Shown: piece by piece, positions 17,153 to 25,537 of the stretch | Numbering within the stretch: the stretch's first letter is position 1 | Layout of the letters: each line of letters starts with the position of its first letter | Source: Oligoflexia bacterium | GTDB lineage: Bacteria > Bdellovibrionota > UBA1018 | NCBI GenBank assembly: GCA_014378465.1 | Contig: JACMNQ010000078.1 | Location: 1 to 64,000, forward strand | Length of the DNA: 64,000 bases | Direction: 5' to 3' | The notes under the pieces: generated by a model | What the model saw: the letters and a program-made list of their open reading frames with translations, nothing else | Told to the model about the DNA's origin: nothing | Database searches by the model: none | Position numbers and translations under genes: made by a program

Positions 17153-17989
17153 TCAACTTTCCGGGAAGTGGGAGATCCCTTCGGCCACTTCTTCGAGCAC
17201 ATTGGACAGCTGGCTGCGGATGAGGTCAAATTCCTTGCGCTTTTCGCGAGTCAACTCGTCCATGTAAAGGGCCCGGTTGAGTTCGACCTGGATTGTCTCG
17301 TGGCCCTGACCAGGCTGCCCGTAGCGCTGAGTGATCCGCCCCCCCTGATAGGGATCATTGCAAGCAGTCAGAAACCCGTTTTCGTCGAAAATTCTCAAAA
17401 TCAGGTCTTTGAATCGTGTGCTCGCGCTTTTTCCGTTGAAGTCACTGATCACCACATCGGCCCGCTTTTTTCCCTGATCCTGATGAGCGCCCGTCCCCAC
17501 TGAAGGCATGCTGTGGCAATCCAGATGATAAATTCGGCGAATCCCCTGCTCGGCCCGGATCTGCGCGATCCGTTTTTCAAATTCTTCATGAAACCGGTCG
17601 TGATAATTTTTCACGATCTCCTGATGGAGAGCATCAGAAATCGGCGCTTTCATGATCCGCTGATCCTGCGTCGTTTTCACCCAGTGAAAGCCTTTTGAAA
17701 AAGAACCTGAAGGATTCCTCGAACCTTCGACTGAATCGGCGTCCACATCCTGAGGGTAGCGATTCAGGTCCGCGGCATAGCGGTGCACCTGAGTCACGAG
17801 TGCAGGCACTCCCAGTTCCTCCACTGCCGGGCGGTAGAGTTCGTCGACGAACCGGTCCACATCCGTCATCAGCAATTCAGATGAAAGTCCGCTCAACCAC
17901 TTCGCTTCGGGTGGAACGCGCTCGCCGCTGTGCGGGATCGAGAGAATAAGAGGAATTTTATCCGAAGTTCGACCGAGCCATTGCAGCAT
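17153..17989 (-). CDS. N-formylglutamate amidohydrolase family protein
   Basis: 278 residues of the FGase fold (zinc carboxypeptidase-like). LILSIPHSGERVPPEA at the N-terminus provides the PHSG metal/substrate motif, HRYAADLNRYPQDVD and YHLDCHSMPS are the other conserved blocks, and HETIQVELNRALYMDE closes the core. The family hydrolyses N-formyl- or other N-acyl-glutamate/aspartate amides; in Bacteria without other hut genes nearby, the true substrate is uncertain. It stands alone, convergent with nothing nearby, 131 bases from the response regulator. Confidence 0.85.
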   Translation of the reverse strand: MLQWLGRTSDKIPLILSIPHSGERVPPEAKWLSGLSSELLMTDVDRFVDELYRPAVEELGVPALVTQVHRYAADLNRYPQDVDADSVEGSRNPSGSFSKGFHWVKTTQDQRIMKAPISDALHQEIVKNYHDRFHEEFEKRIAQIRAEQGIRRIYHLDCHSMPSVGTGAHQDQGKKRADVVISDFNGKSASTRFKDLILRIFDENGFLTACNDPYQGGRITQRYGQPGQGHETIQVELNRALYMDELTREKRKEFDLIRSQLSNVLEEVAEGISHFPES

Positions 17990-18070
17990 GCCCTATTTAT
18001 GCACAGTCCGCTCCTGACGTAAAGAGTGAGTCAGGCATGAGATGGTTTACCCCTTGCACCTCATCTCTTC

Positions 18071-18502
18071 ATGATGACCATGACCACTCCGAAACCCCTC
18101 GCAGAGAATTTTTCGTCAAAAAACCAGAAAGTGGATCGGTTCATCCAGGCACTTGCGACTCTCGAGAAAGCGGGAACTGTTCAGGCCATCTGTGACCTGT
18201 TCGATGACTCCTGTGAAGTGAAGAATTTTCTGTTCCCTGAGCCGCTCAAAGGCAGGCAGGGAGCGGAAACGTTCTGGACCGAATACCGTGACAGTTTCCA
18301 AACGATCGAATCCCGTTTCACTCACCGCTCTGAAACCGAGAACACGGTCGTGCTGGAGTGGATTTCCGAAGGCACACTCAAGACCGGGCATCCCGTGAGT
18401 TACTCGGGAGTCTCCATCCTGGAGTTTGATGGAGACCGCATCCGCTCCTTCAGGGCGTACTATGACTCCGCCGCCCTTCAGCGCACGGCGAAAGCCGCCT
18501 GA
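18071..18502 (+). CDS. SnoaL/NTF2-like protein
   Basis: 143 residues of an NTF2-like alpha+beta barrel: an N-terminal helical part (VDRFIQALATLEKAGTVQAI), LFDDSCEVKNFLFPEPLKGRQGAETFWTEY, and the closing strands VSILEFDGDRIRSFRAYYDSAAL. This fold hosts isomerases, cyclases and binding proteins, so no reaction is assigned. Several ATGs are clustered (18071, 18074, 18080) without an obvious ribosome binding site. Confidence 0.75.
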   Translation: MMTMTTPKPLAENFSSKNQKVDRFIQALATLEKAGTVQAICDLFDDSCEVKNFLFPEPLKGRQGAETFWTEYRDSFQTIESRFTHRSETENTVVLEWISEGTLKTGHPVSYSGVSILEFDGDRIRSFRAYYDSAALQRTAKAA

Positions 18503-18555
18503 AGCGGGGTTCATGGCAAGCCGGTCCGGGACGACCACCTGTAAGCCGCCCGCTT

Positions 18556-18578
18556 TAATACACTCTTTTTGTGTATTA
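18556..18578. repeat. AT-rich inverted repeat
   Basis: TAATACAC / GTGTATTA, a perfect eight-base inverted repeat around a TCTTTTT centre, located between two genes 108 bases upstream of the ATG at 18687. It could be an operator or a weak hairpin at the end of the NTF2-like gene's message. Confidence 0.35.
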
Positions 18579-18686
18579 TCTGCATTGCCGGCCGCTGCAG
18601 TTCCCCGATGCCCCACTTGGTGCTCAGGTTTGGTTCCACTTCTCCGAAGAGTTGGTTGTCAGTTCAACTTTCAAAGGAGTGAAATC

Positions 18687-18917
18687 ATGAACAAGAATTC
18701 AAATACCGGCTTCGATCGCAACCCCATCCTTTTTCTCGGCTGCACACTTCTCGCAGTGGCATCTCTTCTGTTGGAAGAATCCAACACTGCTCGCAGACCT
18801 CGCCTTCAGGACGTCCGCTCGTTCCCCCTCGCTCGCAACCGCGTCAAATCGACTCATCTCAAGCTGGTCGCTTCGAACGGCAAGGCCTTGGGTCAGACTC
18901 TTCGCCTGGTCACCTGA
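18687..18917 (+). CDS. Small hypothetical protein, one possible membrane segment
   Basis: 76 residues from the ATG at 18687, chosen because AAAGGAGT lies just upstream with ideal spacing. Residues about 13-30 (PILFLGCTLLAVASLLL) form a hydrophobic stretch, the rest is basic (many R and K). It could be a small inner-membrane protein or a lipoprotein-like peptide, though the cysteine is not in a canonical lipobox. Not recognised. Confidence 0.6.
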   Translation: MNKNSNTGFDRNPILFLGCTLLAVASLLLEESNTARRPRLQDVRSFPLARNRVKSTHLKLVASNGKALGQTLRLVT

Positions 18918-18973
18918 GCATCATTCTATCGCGTAACCTTGACCCGAGGTGCATCTGGCGATAGACCGATTGG

Positions 18974-19372
18974 ATGCACCGGTTCAATGCCAACAGTAAT
19001 CTGGATGGTTTGCTCAACGAGACGCACCGCCAGATCATCGAAACTCACCTTGAGCGCACGCTCCGGGGAATGCTGATTTCCTACGGACTTTTCACCGTGG
19101 GATTTTTCATCCTGCTCTTTTCGGGGCTGCTTTTTCTCAAAGCCCACTTCACCCTGGGACTGATGACGATGCTCGCTCCGGCACTGGGATTCGTCATCTA
19201 CAGTTGGATCCGGGACGCTCAGATCCGCAAGCTCGGATTCACTCGAGCGCGTCCCTACCCCGCTGAATGGAGCGAAGACTTCAACGATATGGAAACAGAA
19301 CTTTTCAAGAAGTTCACGATCGTCTGGACTCTTCTGTTCACGGTCTGGGCTGTGATCAGATTTGTGCGTTAG
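18974..19372 (+). CDS. Hypothetical membrane protein
   Basis: 132 residues with two adjacent hydrophobic helices (about residues 33-55 and 60-77) and a third near the C-terminus (VWTLLFTVWAVIRFV), the last residue being Arg. The N-terminus is cytosolic and amphipathic. No family recognised. Its 3-prime end overlaps the convergent transporter gene by 17 bases. Confidence 0.65.
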   Translation: MHRFNANSNLDGLLNETHRQIIETHLERTLRGMLISYGLFTVGFFILLFSGLLFLKAHFTLGLMTMLAPALGFVIYSWIRDAQIRKLGFTRARPYPAEWSEDFNDMETELFKKFTIVWTLLFTVWAVIRFVR

Positions 19373-20804
19373 CTCCACCCAGAACTTCACCGGCTTCGAT
19401 GGGCGCCAGGTTTTCGGAACCCTGGATCACTTTCTTGCCGGAAGGTTTCACGTTCCAGAGTCTCATTCCGAGGAGAAGACCGATCAACGCGACCGGAATC
19501 ATGACCATGGGCCAGTTCTTCCAGTTGGCAGGATCTTTCGCCGCTGCACCCGTCGGAAGAATGGATCCAAAGAGAATCGACTGAAATGCAGTTCCGAGAT
19601 AGACCATGCCGTCGATCAGACCAACTGCCACTCCGACATTCTTCTTGCCACCGAAATCCATGCTCGCGGTGCCCGACAGCATCCCGTGCACACCGATGAA
19701 ACAAAGGGACATGAAGACGACGAGATAACCGAGGAACGGTGAACCGAAGAGAAAGCCCATCACTCCCGCACCGATCAACATGAAGCCGTAAAGAACGGCG
19801 GCCATGGGTCCGCGGCGCGACTGAAACACCTTGTCCGAAAGAGTCCCGGCGAAGACGCCGCCCATGATTCCGGCGCAGCAGAGCAGCAGGCCCCAGTTCT
19901 TCGGAACGAAAGTGTTCATGATGTTCGTCTGCTTGGCGAAGATGATGTACCACTGCATGACTGAATTTCTGAGAAAACCACTGCAGAACTCGATTGCCGC
20001 GATGGTCATGATGATCGGATTGGTCAACATCGCCTTGCCCACGGTCCAGGCACTGAGCTGCGGACCGGTGTCTCCGGAAGAGGCATCTGCCAGATCGAAA
20101 TCCGCGAAGCCGGCATCACTGGGGTTGTCCCGAACGAACAGGAAATCCAGGGCGACGAAAACCATGAGGATGATCGCCGGAATGAAGAATACCCAGTAGA
20201 TGGGAGCGTTCTTCACGATGATCTCGCTCCAGTCGTAGGCGAAGTAGAGTCCGAGAGAAATCAGGATGCCGAAGATTCCACCGAAAGTGCCGCGCTCGCG
20301 CAGATGAAACCAGCCCGCATTGACTTTGACGATCGAGACAGCGCCGAAGCTCTGAAAATACATGTTCGCGCCGTAGAGAATCGAGAAAGTGAGAACGATG
20401 TGCTGCTTCATGCCGATGACAAGAGCGAAACCCATCAGGATGTTTGAAATCGCCGCACCGGTCGCACCCAGGAGCATCGCGGCTCGTCCGCCGATCCGGT
20501 CCGTGAGCGGTCCGTTGATGACGAAGGCAAAACCGTAAACGATCGTGCCCCAGAAGAAGATGGTTCCGAAATCAGAGTTGCTCATCGCATCTCCGAGAGC
20601 GTTCTTGCTCACGGTGAGATTGTAACGACCCATGTAAAGAAATGCGTAAGTCAGACCAAGAGGCAACCAGTTGAGCAGGCGGCGTTTTTTGAAAGCCGCA
20701 CTGTGACCGAGATCCACTTTCGGAAGGCGAACCAGAATCAGGCTGATGACAGCCAGAAGAAGCAAAATGGGCAGGACCTGTTTAAAAGCATTCAAGAGCG
20801 CCAT
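19356..20804 (-). CDS. MFS transporter of the organophosphate:phosphate antiporter (GlpT/UhpT) type
   Basis: 482 residues, about 12-13 hydrophobic helices. The N-terminal segment LTYAFLYMGRYNLTVSKNAL is characteristic of the OPA family, whose members exchange a phosphorylated sugar or glycerol-3-phosphate for phosphate across the inner membrane. NGPLTDRIGGRAAMLLGA is the MFS loop 2-3 motif. Before the OPA core there is an additional N-terminal hydrophobic helix (about residues 5-25), not usual in GlpT. Substrate not determinable. No glp or uhp regulatory genes are adjacent. Confidence 0.88.
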   Translation of the reverse strand: MALLNAFKQVLPILLLLAVISLILVRLPKVDLGHSAAFKKRRLLNWLPLGLTYAFLYMGRYNLTVSKNALGDAMSNSDFGTIFFWGTIVYGFAFVINGPLTDRIGGRAAMLLGATGAAISNILMGFALVIGMKQHIVLTFSILYGANMYFQSFGAVSIVKVNAGWFHLRERGTFGGIFGILISLGLYFAYDWSEIIVKNAPIYWVFFIPAIILMVFVALDFLFVRDNPSDAGFADFDLADASSGDTGPQLSAWTVGKAMLTNPIIMTIAAIEFCSGFLRNSVMQWYIIFAKQTNIMNTFVPKNWGLLLCCAGIMGGVFAGTLSDKVFQSRRGPMAAVLYGFMLIGAGVMGFLFGSPFLGYLVVFMSLCFIGVHGMLSGTASMDFGGKKNVGVAVGLIDGMVYLGTAFQSILFGSILPTGAAAKDPANWKNWPMVMIPVALIGLLLGMRLWNVKPSGKKVIQGSENLAPIEAGEVLGGANAQI

Positions 20805-21111
20805 AAATTAACTTTTCTTTCAGGGTCGGATGGACCGATCGGGGGTCGACTGATTGTGGCCGCAACCTATCCGCTCGGACGTCCCTTTTCAACTTCGAAT
20901 TTGCAGCAAAGTGATTGGAATAATTCGCGCTTTGCCGCACTGGGCATGCCGGGACAGCTTCCCCTTTCAACCACGAAAAAGCCCCTGAAGCACTCAGGGG
21001 AGAGTGAATCCAGGGACCATTTCAAGTGCTACTCTGGGGGAGTATTTTTGATTCACGAGAGGCAGGGGCACTCCTGAATCGGTGAGAAGATCAGGACACG
21101 TTGAGAGAGTC
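20805..21111. other. Intergenic region without a gene
   Basis: Between the OPA transporter start and the stop of the secreted cysteine-rich protein. It contains the minus-strand terminator at 20976-21000 and presumably the transporter promoter; short frames here lack ribosome binding sites and similarity. Confidence 0.5.
20976..21000 (-). terminator. Intrinsic terminator of the secreted cysteine-rich protein gene
   Basis: On the minus strand a seven-base-pair stem CCCCTGA / TCAGGGG with a five-base loop is followed by C and five T residues. It lies 112 bases after the stop at 21112. On the plus strand no T-tract follows, so it acts in one direction. Confidence 0.75.
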
Positions 21112-22191
21112 TCAGAGCTTGACCTCGTAGGTGCCGTTGATCGACTTGGCGCCCATCACTTTTGGGTTCAGAAGGGTGCCGAGCTGGCCGGCATCCGAGC
21201 TCACGGTGATTTCGAACTTGAGCTTGCCCTTGTTCATTTCACTGCCACGATCGAGCTGAGAAAGATCAATGCTCACTTCGGTCTGGTTGCCCACGTCGTT
21301 CAGGACGACCTGAGCTGAGCTGAGAACTCCAGTGAAAAGGTCCTTGCGACCGATGAGGTTGCGGTGCTTGTCGACGTGAAGCGCGATGTTGAGCATTTCA
21401 GGATGAACCACTTTGCCGATGCTGAACTTCAGAACTCCGTCCTCAATTCGGGAGCCGGTGATGCTGGTGAGCGGGGACTTCAAGTCTTTTGCAGATACGG
21501 CCTGGATGTCGTAGTTTGCAGTGACGACTTTCTGTCCAGCTCCGTTTTCACGCTTGGTCTGAGTCACCTGATTGGAGACCTGGCCTATGGCGAGGAAAAG
21601 CAGCGATCCTTCAGAAGACACGCTGGCGAGACTGAGATTGGTTCCCGAAAGTGAAGCCTGGAGAACTTCTCGGGCGCGGGATCCGACCGGAAGGGCCGCG
21701 ATGTTCAGATTCACGTCCGCAGTGACCAGGTAATCGAGCTCCGTGCCTGAAGCGTAGGTCTCGACCTTGGTGCAGGCATAAGCGACCTGGACGTAGACGG
21801 GTTCTGGATGATTGAGCAGGACGGAGACGTCTCTGCAGACATTTTCATCGCCGCACTTGTTGAGCGGGGTCAGAATGCAGGACTGGACTCCATTGGTACC
21901 GGTTCGGCAGACATTCTCATTGTGAACTCGGCACAGGTGCTCAACAGCGCACTCATGTCGGATCTGGGTGACGAAAACATCGCGGTAACCGCGCTGTTCC
22001 GTGCGGTAACAGGTATCGGGCACGATTCTCTGGCTGTAAAGCGTATGGCTTTCTTCGCTGTCCAGGCGCAACTGAAGGACGGAGTCACGTCCGTCGATCA
22101 CGACTTGCTCGGAAGATTGTGCGAACGCCGATTCGAGATTCATGGAGAGTGCCGACAAAACCAAAACCACCCACTTATTTGAATTCTTCAT
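21112..22191 (-). CDS. Secreted cysteine-rich hypothetical protein
   Basis: 359 residues from the ATG at 22191, where GGGGA precedes at good spacing and the N-terminus MKNSNKWVVLVLSALSMNLES is a signal peptide ending near SAFA. Residues about 55-135 hold roughly ten cysteines in pairs (CYRTEQRG, CAVEHLCRVHNENVC, CGDENVC), followed by a ~200-residue beta-rich region without cysteine. This suggests a disulfide-stabilised periplasmic or surface protein. No family recognised. An intrinsic terminator lies downstream. Confidence 0.75.
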   Translation of the reverse strand: MKNSNKWVVLVLSALSMNLESAFAQSSEQVVIDGRDSVLQLRLDSEESHTLYSQRIVPDTCYRTEQRGYRDVFVTQIRHECAVEHLCRVHNENVCRTGTNGVQSCILTPLNKCGDENVCRDVSVLLNHPEPVYVQVAYACTKVETYASGTELDYLVTADVNLNIAALPVGSRAREVLQASLSGTNLSLASVSSEGSLLFLAIGQVSNQVTQTKRENGAGQKVVTANYDIQAVSAKDLKSPLTSITGSRIEDGVLKFSIGKVVHPEMLNIALHVDKHRNLIGRKDLFTGVLSSAQVVLNDVGNQTEVSIDLSQLDRGSEMNKGKLKFEITVSSDAGQLGTLLNPKVMGAKSINGTYEVKL

Positions 22192-22480
22192 ATATTTCCC
22201 CGGGCTTGACCCTTTTAAATAACCTGCGAACCCCTTGAGCAAGCGGTGTTCCAACTACTGCGCAGGGTGTAAAGATCGGTGCCAGCTCGATTTGAAACAA
22301 TGAAACTGCTGATATTTCAGGGATTTCAGGATATTTATATGGACTGACGTTGCGTCGCGGCCTCGAGCTTGCTTTGGACACAATGACACCACGCCGTCAT
22401 ACGAGACAAAATGAATCCGCTATGTCCATCGAAACTTCATGAACTGGGGCTGAAATGTCCCCTTTTGAGTTCCGAGTGAA

Positions 22481-24304
22481 TCACTGAAGGTGGTAGCGAA
22501 CGCTCGTGACCACTTTGCCTCGACGAAAACGGAGAGCAGCTCTCAGGAAAAGTGCGGTCTGATTGTGCAGAAACTGGTGGTACCACTTTGAAGTCACGAA
22601 CTCCGGGATGATGACGGTGATGACTTCGTCATGAGTGATTTTCTCCACATCGTCGATATAATCGAGGAGCGGACTGATGACGGAGCGATAAGGGGACTTC
22701 AGAACGATGAACGGAATCTGAGGCAGGGTCTGATCCCAGATGGCCTTGAGGCGCTGCGTGGCCTCGGGATTGAGCTCGACATAACATGCCCTGACGTCGT
22801 CGGAGATCGAAACCGCGTAACGAAGCGCCTTGATCACGCCCGGATGCAGACCCGAGATCGGAACGATCGCAGTGTGACGAAGGGGCTCAAGATCACCCTG
22901 GGTCGGCATCGAAACGCCAGAAAGTTGAGTCGCCACGTGGAGATAATGTTTCTTGATCTGAAAGAAGAAGAACACCATGCAGGGAATCAGCAGCACGACG
23001 ACCCAGGCGCCGTGCATGAACTTGGTCATGCCGATCACCATGAAAACGATGAAAGTCGTGACGGCTCCGAGAAAGTTGAAGACCAGAGATTTGATCCAGT
23101 GTGATTCCCGATGACGGAGGTGATGAATCACCATCCCGGTCTGAGAAAGCGTGAATGAAAGAAACACCCCCACCGCATAGAGTGGAATAAGAAGGTGCGT
23201 ATCACCCTTGAAGACGACGATCAGAATCATGGAGGCCAGACTGAGGCCCAGGATTCCGTTGGAGAAAACGAGTCGATCCCCCAGGATCGCGAGCTGTCGG
23301 GGCAGAAATCCGTCCTTGGCGAGCAGGGAAGCCAGCCGCGGGAAATCCGCGTAACTCGTGTTGGCCGCGAGAAGCAGGATCAGGGCGGTCGAAGCCTGAA
23401 TGACGTAATAGAAGGCCTGCTTCCCGAAAATCTCCTTTGAAAGCAGAGAAATCGCGGTCTCCCCTTCACTCGGAATGATTCCGTAAAGGTGACAGAGGAG
23501 TGTGATTCCCAGAAAAAGACTTCCGAGGATCAGCCCCATCCAGAGCATCGTCGCTTTTGCGTTTTTCTGCTTAGGATCCTTGAAGAGCGGAATCCCGTTG
23601 GAGATGGCTTCAATCCCCGTCAGCGCCGAGCAACCCGAAGAAAATGCCCGCAGGAGCAGGAAAACCGGAATTGCGGGGTAGACCTCGTGCACCACGGGAG
23701 CCACCGGGATGTGAATTCCCATCATCAGTTTGAAGGACCCCACGCCGATCAAGGTGACGATGGAGAGGACAAAGAAGTAAGTGGGAATCGCGAAGACGCT
23801 GGCGGATTCCTTCACGCCGCGAAGATTGAAAAGCATCACGATGAGAATGCAAATCAGTCCAATACCCTCTTTGTGGGAAGCCAATGCGGGAAAGGCCGCC
23901 GCAATGTTCTCCACTCCGGCTGCAATTGAAACGGCTACCGTGAGGACATAATCAATGAGCAGGGAGGCGGCTGCCACGAGACCGGCTTTGACTCCGAGGT
24001 TTTCCTTGGCGACGGTATACGCCCCACCGCCCCCCGGGTAGGCGTCAATCGTCTGACGGTAGGAAATGGTGATGATGATCAGCAGTGCCGCGATCGCTAG
24101 GGCGATGGGCAGTGACCAGGCCACTGCCGTGACCGCAAAAAGCGAAAGGGGGATCAGAATTTCTTCAGTCGCATACGCCACCGAGGAAAGCGCGTCAGAT
24201 GAAAGAACCGCGAGGGCCTTCCATTTGGGCAAGTGCTCGTGCACCGCCATTTCATTGGAAAGTGGATCGCCTAGAATCAGTCGTTTCAGCCGTTCGAATC
24301 CCAT
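22481..24304 (-). CDS. KimA/YdaO-type APC potassium transporter
   Basis: 607 residues, the same length as Bacillus subtilis KimA. The N-terminal SSDALSSVAYATEEIL and AYPGGGGAYTVAKENLG are APC-superfamily/KimA signatures, followed by about 12 membrane helices and a ~150-residue cytoplasmic C-terminal domain (starting near LEPLRHTAIVPISGLHPG). KimA imports K+ coupled to protons. In Firmicutes the gene is controlled by a c-di-AMP riboswitch; only 50 bases precede this gene and no such structure is present. The preceding outer-membrane protein gene runs in the same direction, so co-transcription is possible. A general amino-acid permease role is the alternative. Confidence 0.85.
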   Translation of the reverse strand: MGFERLKRLILGDPLSNEMAVHEHLPKWKALAVLSSDALSSVAYATEEILIPLSLFAVTAVAWSLPIALAIAALLIIITISYRQTIDAYPGGGGAYTVAKENLGVKAGLVAAASLLIDYVLTVAVSIAAGVENIAAAFPALASHKEGIGLICILIVMLFNLRGVKESASVFAIPTYFFVLSIVTLIGVGSFKLMMGIHIPVAPVVHEVYPAIPVFLLLRAFSSGCSALTGIEAISNGIPLFKDPKQKNAKATMLWMGLILGSLFLGITLLCHLYGIIPSEGETAISLLSKEIFGKQAFYYVIQASTALILLLAANTSYADFPRLASLLAKDGFLPRQLAILGDRLVFSNGILGLSLASMILIVVFKGDTHLLIPLYAVGVFLSFTLSQTGMVIHHLRHRESHWIKSLVFNFLGAVTTFIVFMVIGMTKFMHGAWVVVLLIPCMVFFFFQIKKHYLHVATQLSGVSMPTQGDLEPLRHTAIVPISGLHPGVIKALRYAVSISDDVRACYVELNPEATQRLKAIWDQTLPQIPFIVLKSPYRSVISPLLDYIDDVEKITHDEVITVIIPEFVTSKWYHQFLHNQTALFLRAALRFRRGKVVTSVRYHLQ

Positions 24305-24354
24305 AGAGTGTGCGCCGACAGTGCGCTCGGCTCAGGAGGTTGTCAAGCGAGGCC

Positions 24355-25158
24355 TCAGAACCCGAGCGCGAGAGCCAGGTAGTAGTGCGCGAGATCATTG
24401 CCCGGATTGTAGTAAAGCTCCAGGGAACTGCTTGACTTGAAGTGAATGACCGCGCCAATGGAGACTCCATCTGAGAATTCTTCCCGATCACCCGTTCCGT
24501 AACTCAACGTGAGAGCCGCATCCGAGTTGCCGACTTTTAGCCCGGGCTTGAACTGGATATCCTTCAAGTGACGGTCCGCCGCTGAATCCAGAATGAAGGC
24601 GACGCCTGAGGCAAAATCATAGGCGAGTCCGAGACCGTACTCATGAGGTCCTGAGTCCAGCCCTCTCGCGGTGAAGCCCAGGTTCAGAGCCTGCGTCGGT
24701 TGAAAGAGCAGACCCGCATTGAACTGACTGCCGCCACTGGAAATTCCGGTCTGGCCGGCGACCCCGAACGAAAAGGACTGCGTTCCCACGGCCAGGCCAT
24801 AATAGGCACTGAGCTGGTTTGACGAGTTAGTGGACCCGGGACGATTCTCGACTCCTCCGGCCGCTGCGAACGAACCATTGCCCGTACGCAGCCCGGCTCT
24901 GTAGATGGAATGATCCCAGATGTCGGCGGCACCGGCCTGCAGATCCAGGAGTACCTGCTTGGAGGATACCAGTGCTGCAGGGTTCGTGAACACACTGGTG
25001 GCGGCTGAAGGCATCGCAATTCCGCCTGATACATGGAGATCCGCCTCCTGTTTGCCGGTACCTCCCGCCAAGGCCAGTGAACTCAGCAATAAAGGAAAAG
25101 TGACGGCAGCAGTCAGTCCAGCGGTATTCATCAGTGCAACAAGTTGAGTGAGTTTCAT
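24355..25158 (-). CDS. Putative outer-membrane beta-barrel protein
   Basis: 267 residues; a signal peptide (to about residue 31, LLSSLALAGG), then alternating glycine/aromatic strands typical of an outer-membrane barrel, ending in LALALGF with the C-terminal Phe used by the BAM machinery. The region after the signal, GGIAMPSAATSVFTNPAALV, resembles the N-terminal plug segment of FadL/PorV-like proteins. GGAAGG-like ribosome site upstream. It lies just upstream of the potassium transporter gene. Transport substrate unknown. Confidence 0.72.
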   Translation of the reverse strand: MKLTQLVALMNTAGLTAAVTFPLLLSSLALAGGTGKQEADLHVSGGIAMPSAATSVFTNPAALVSSKQVLLDLQAGAADIWDHSIYRAGLRTGNGSFAAAGGVENRPGSTNSSNQLSAYYGLAVGTQSFSFGVAGQTGISSGGSQFNAGLLFQPTQALNLGFTARGLDSGPHEYGLGLAYDFASGVAFILDSAADRHLKDIQFKPGLKVGNSDAALTLSYGTGDREEFSDGVSIGAVIHFKSSSSLELYYNPGNDLAHYYLALALGF

Positions 25159-25289
25159 GAGGTGCCTTCCGGTGATGTTTGAGACGAATCCTCCTCATCT
25201 TACGCGATAAGTCGCAGCAGCCCAAGTCATGGCTCAGGACCCGGCAATTTCTGCCTGACAACCCGATTTCAAAGTGAGACGGCGGCGAG

Positions 25290-25511
25290 ATGAGATTGTT
25301 TCTCATGGCCGCAGTCCTCCGAAAAGACTGCCTGAACAAAAAATTCATTGCCCAGGCTCACGCCCTTCTGAAGGCTCAGGGAAATCTTGATCTGGATCAT
25401 GCTGATTTCAAGGAATTTCTCCTACCCGTCCATGACGGGGACGTCGAAGAAAACGCGATCGACTGGATCTCGCTCGGCCGAGTGGCACTTCATCTGCATT
25501 GTTGTCCGTGA
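25290..25511 (+). CDS. Small hypothetical protein, weak
   Basis: A 73-residue frame in the otherwise gene-free 25159-25537. From the internal ATG at 25305 it reads MAAVLRKDCLNKKFIAQAH and continues with a mixed acidic region; third codon positions look coding. No ribosome binding site or homologue recognised. Its end lies 26 bases before the start of the esterase gene, so it could be a small upstream cistron. Confidence 0.35.
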   Translation: MRLFLMAAVLRKDCLNKKFIAQAHALLKAQGNLDLDHADFKEFLLPVHDGDVEENAIDWISLGRVALHLHCCP

Positions 25512-25537
25512 ATCTAAATTTCATCAGGAGGCCTTTC

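Noticed and set aside
19387-19953. A 188-codon minus-strand frame in another phase within the transporter gene
   Set aside because: Composition rich in H, R and G typical of off-frame reading; the transporter frame explains the region.
24305-24354. c-di-AMP (ydaO) riboswitch before the KimA-type gene
   Set aside because: Only 50 bases lie before the gene, too short for the known structure, and none of its helices can be recognised.
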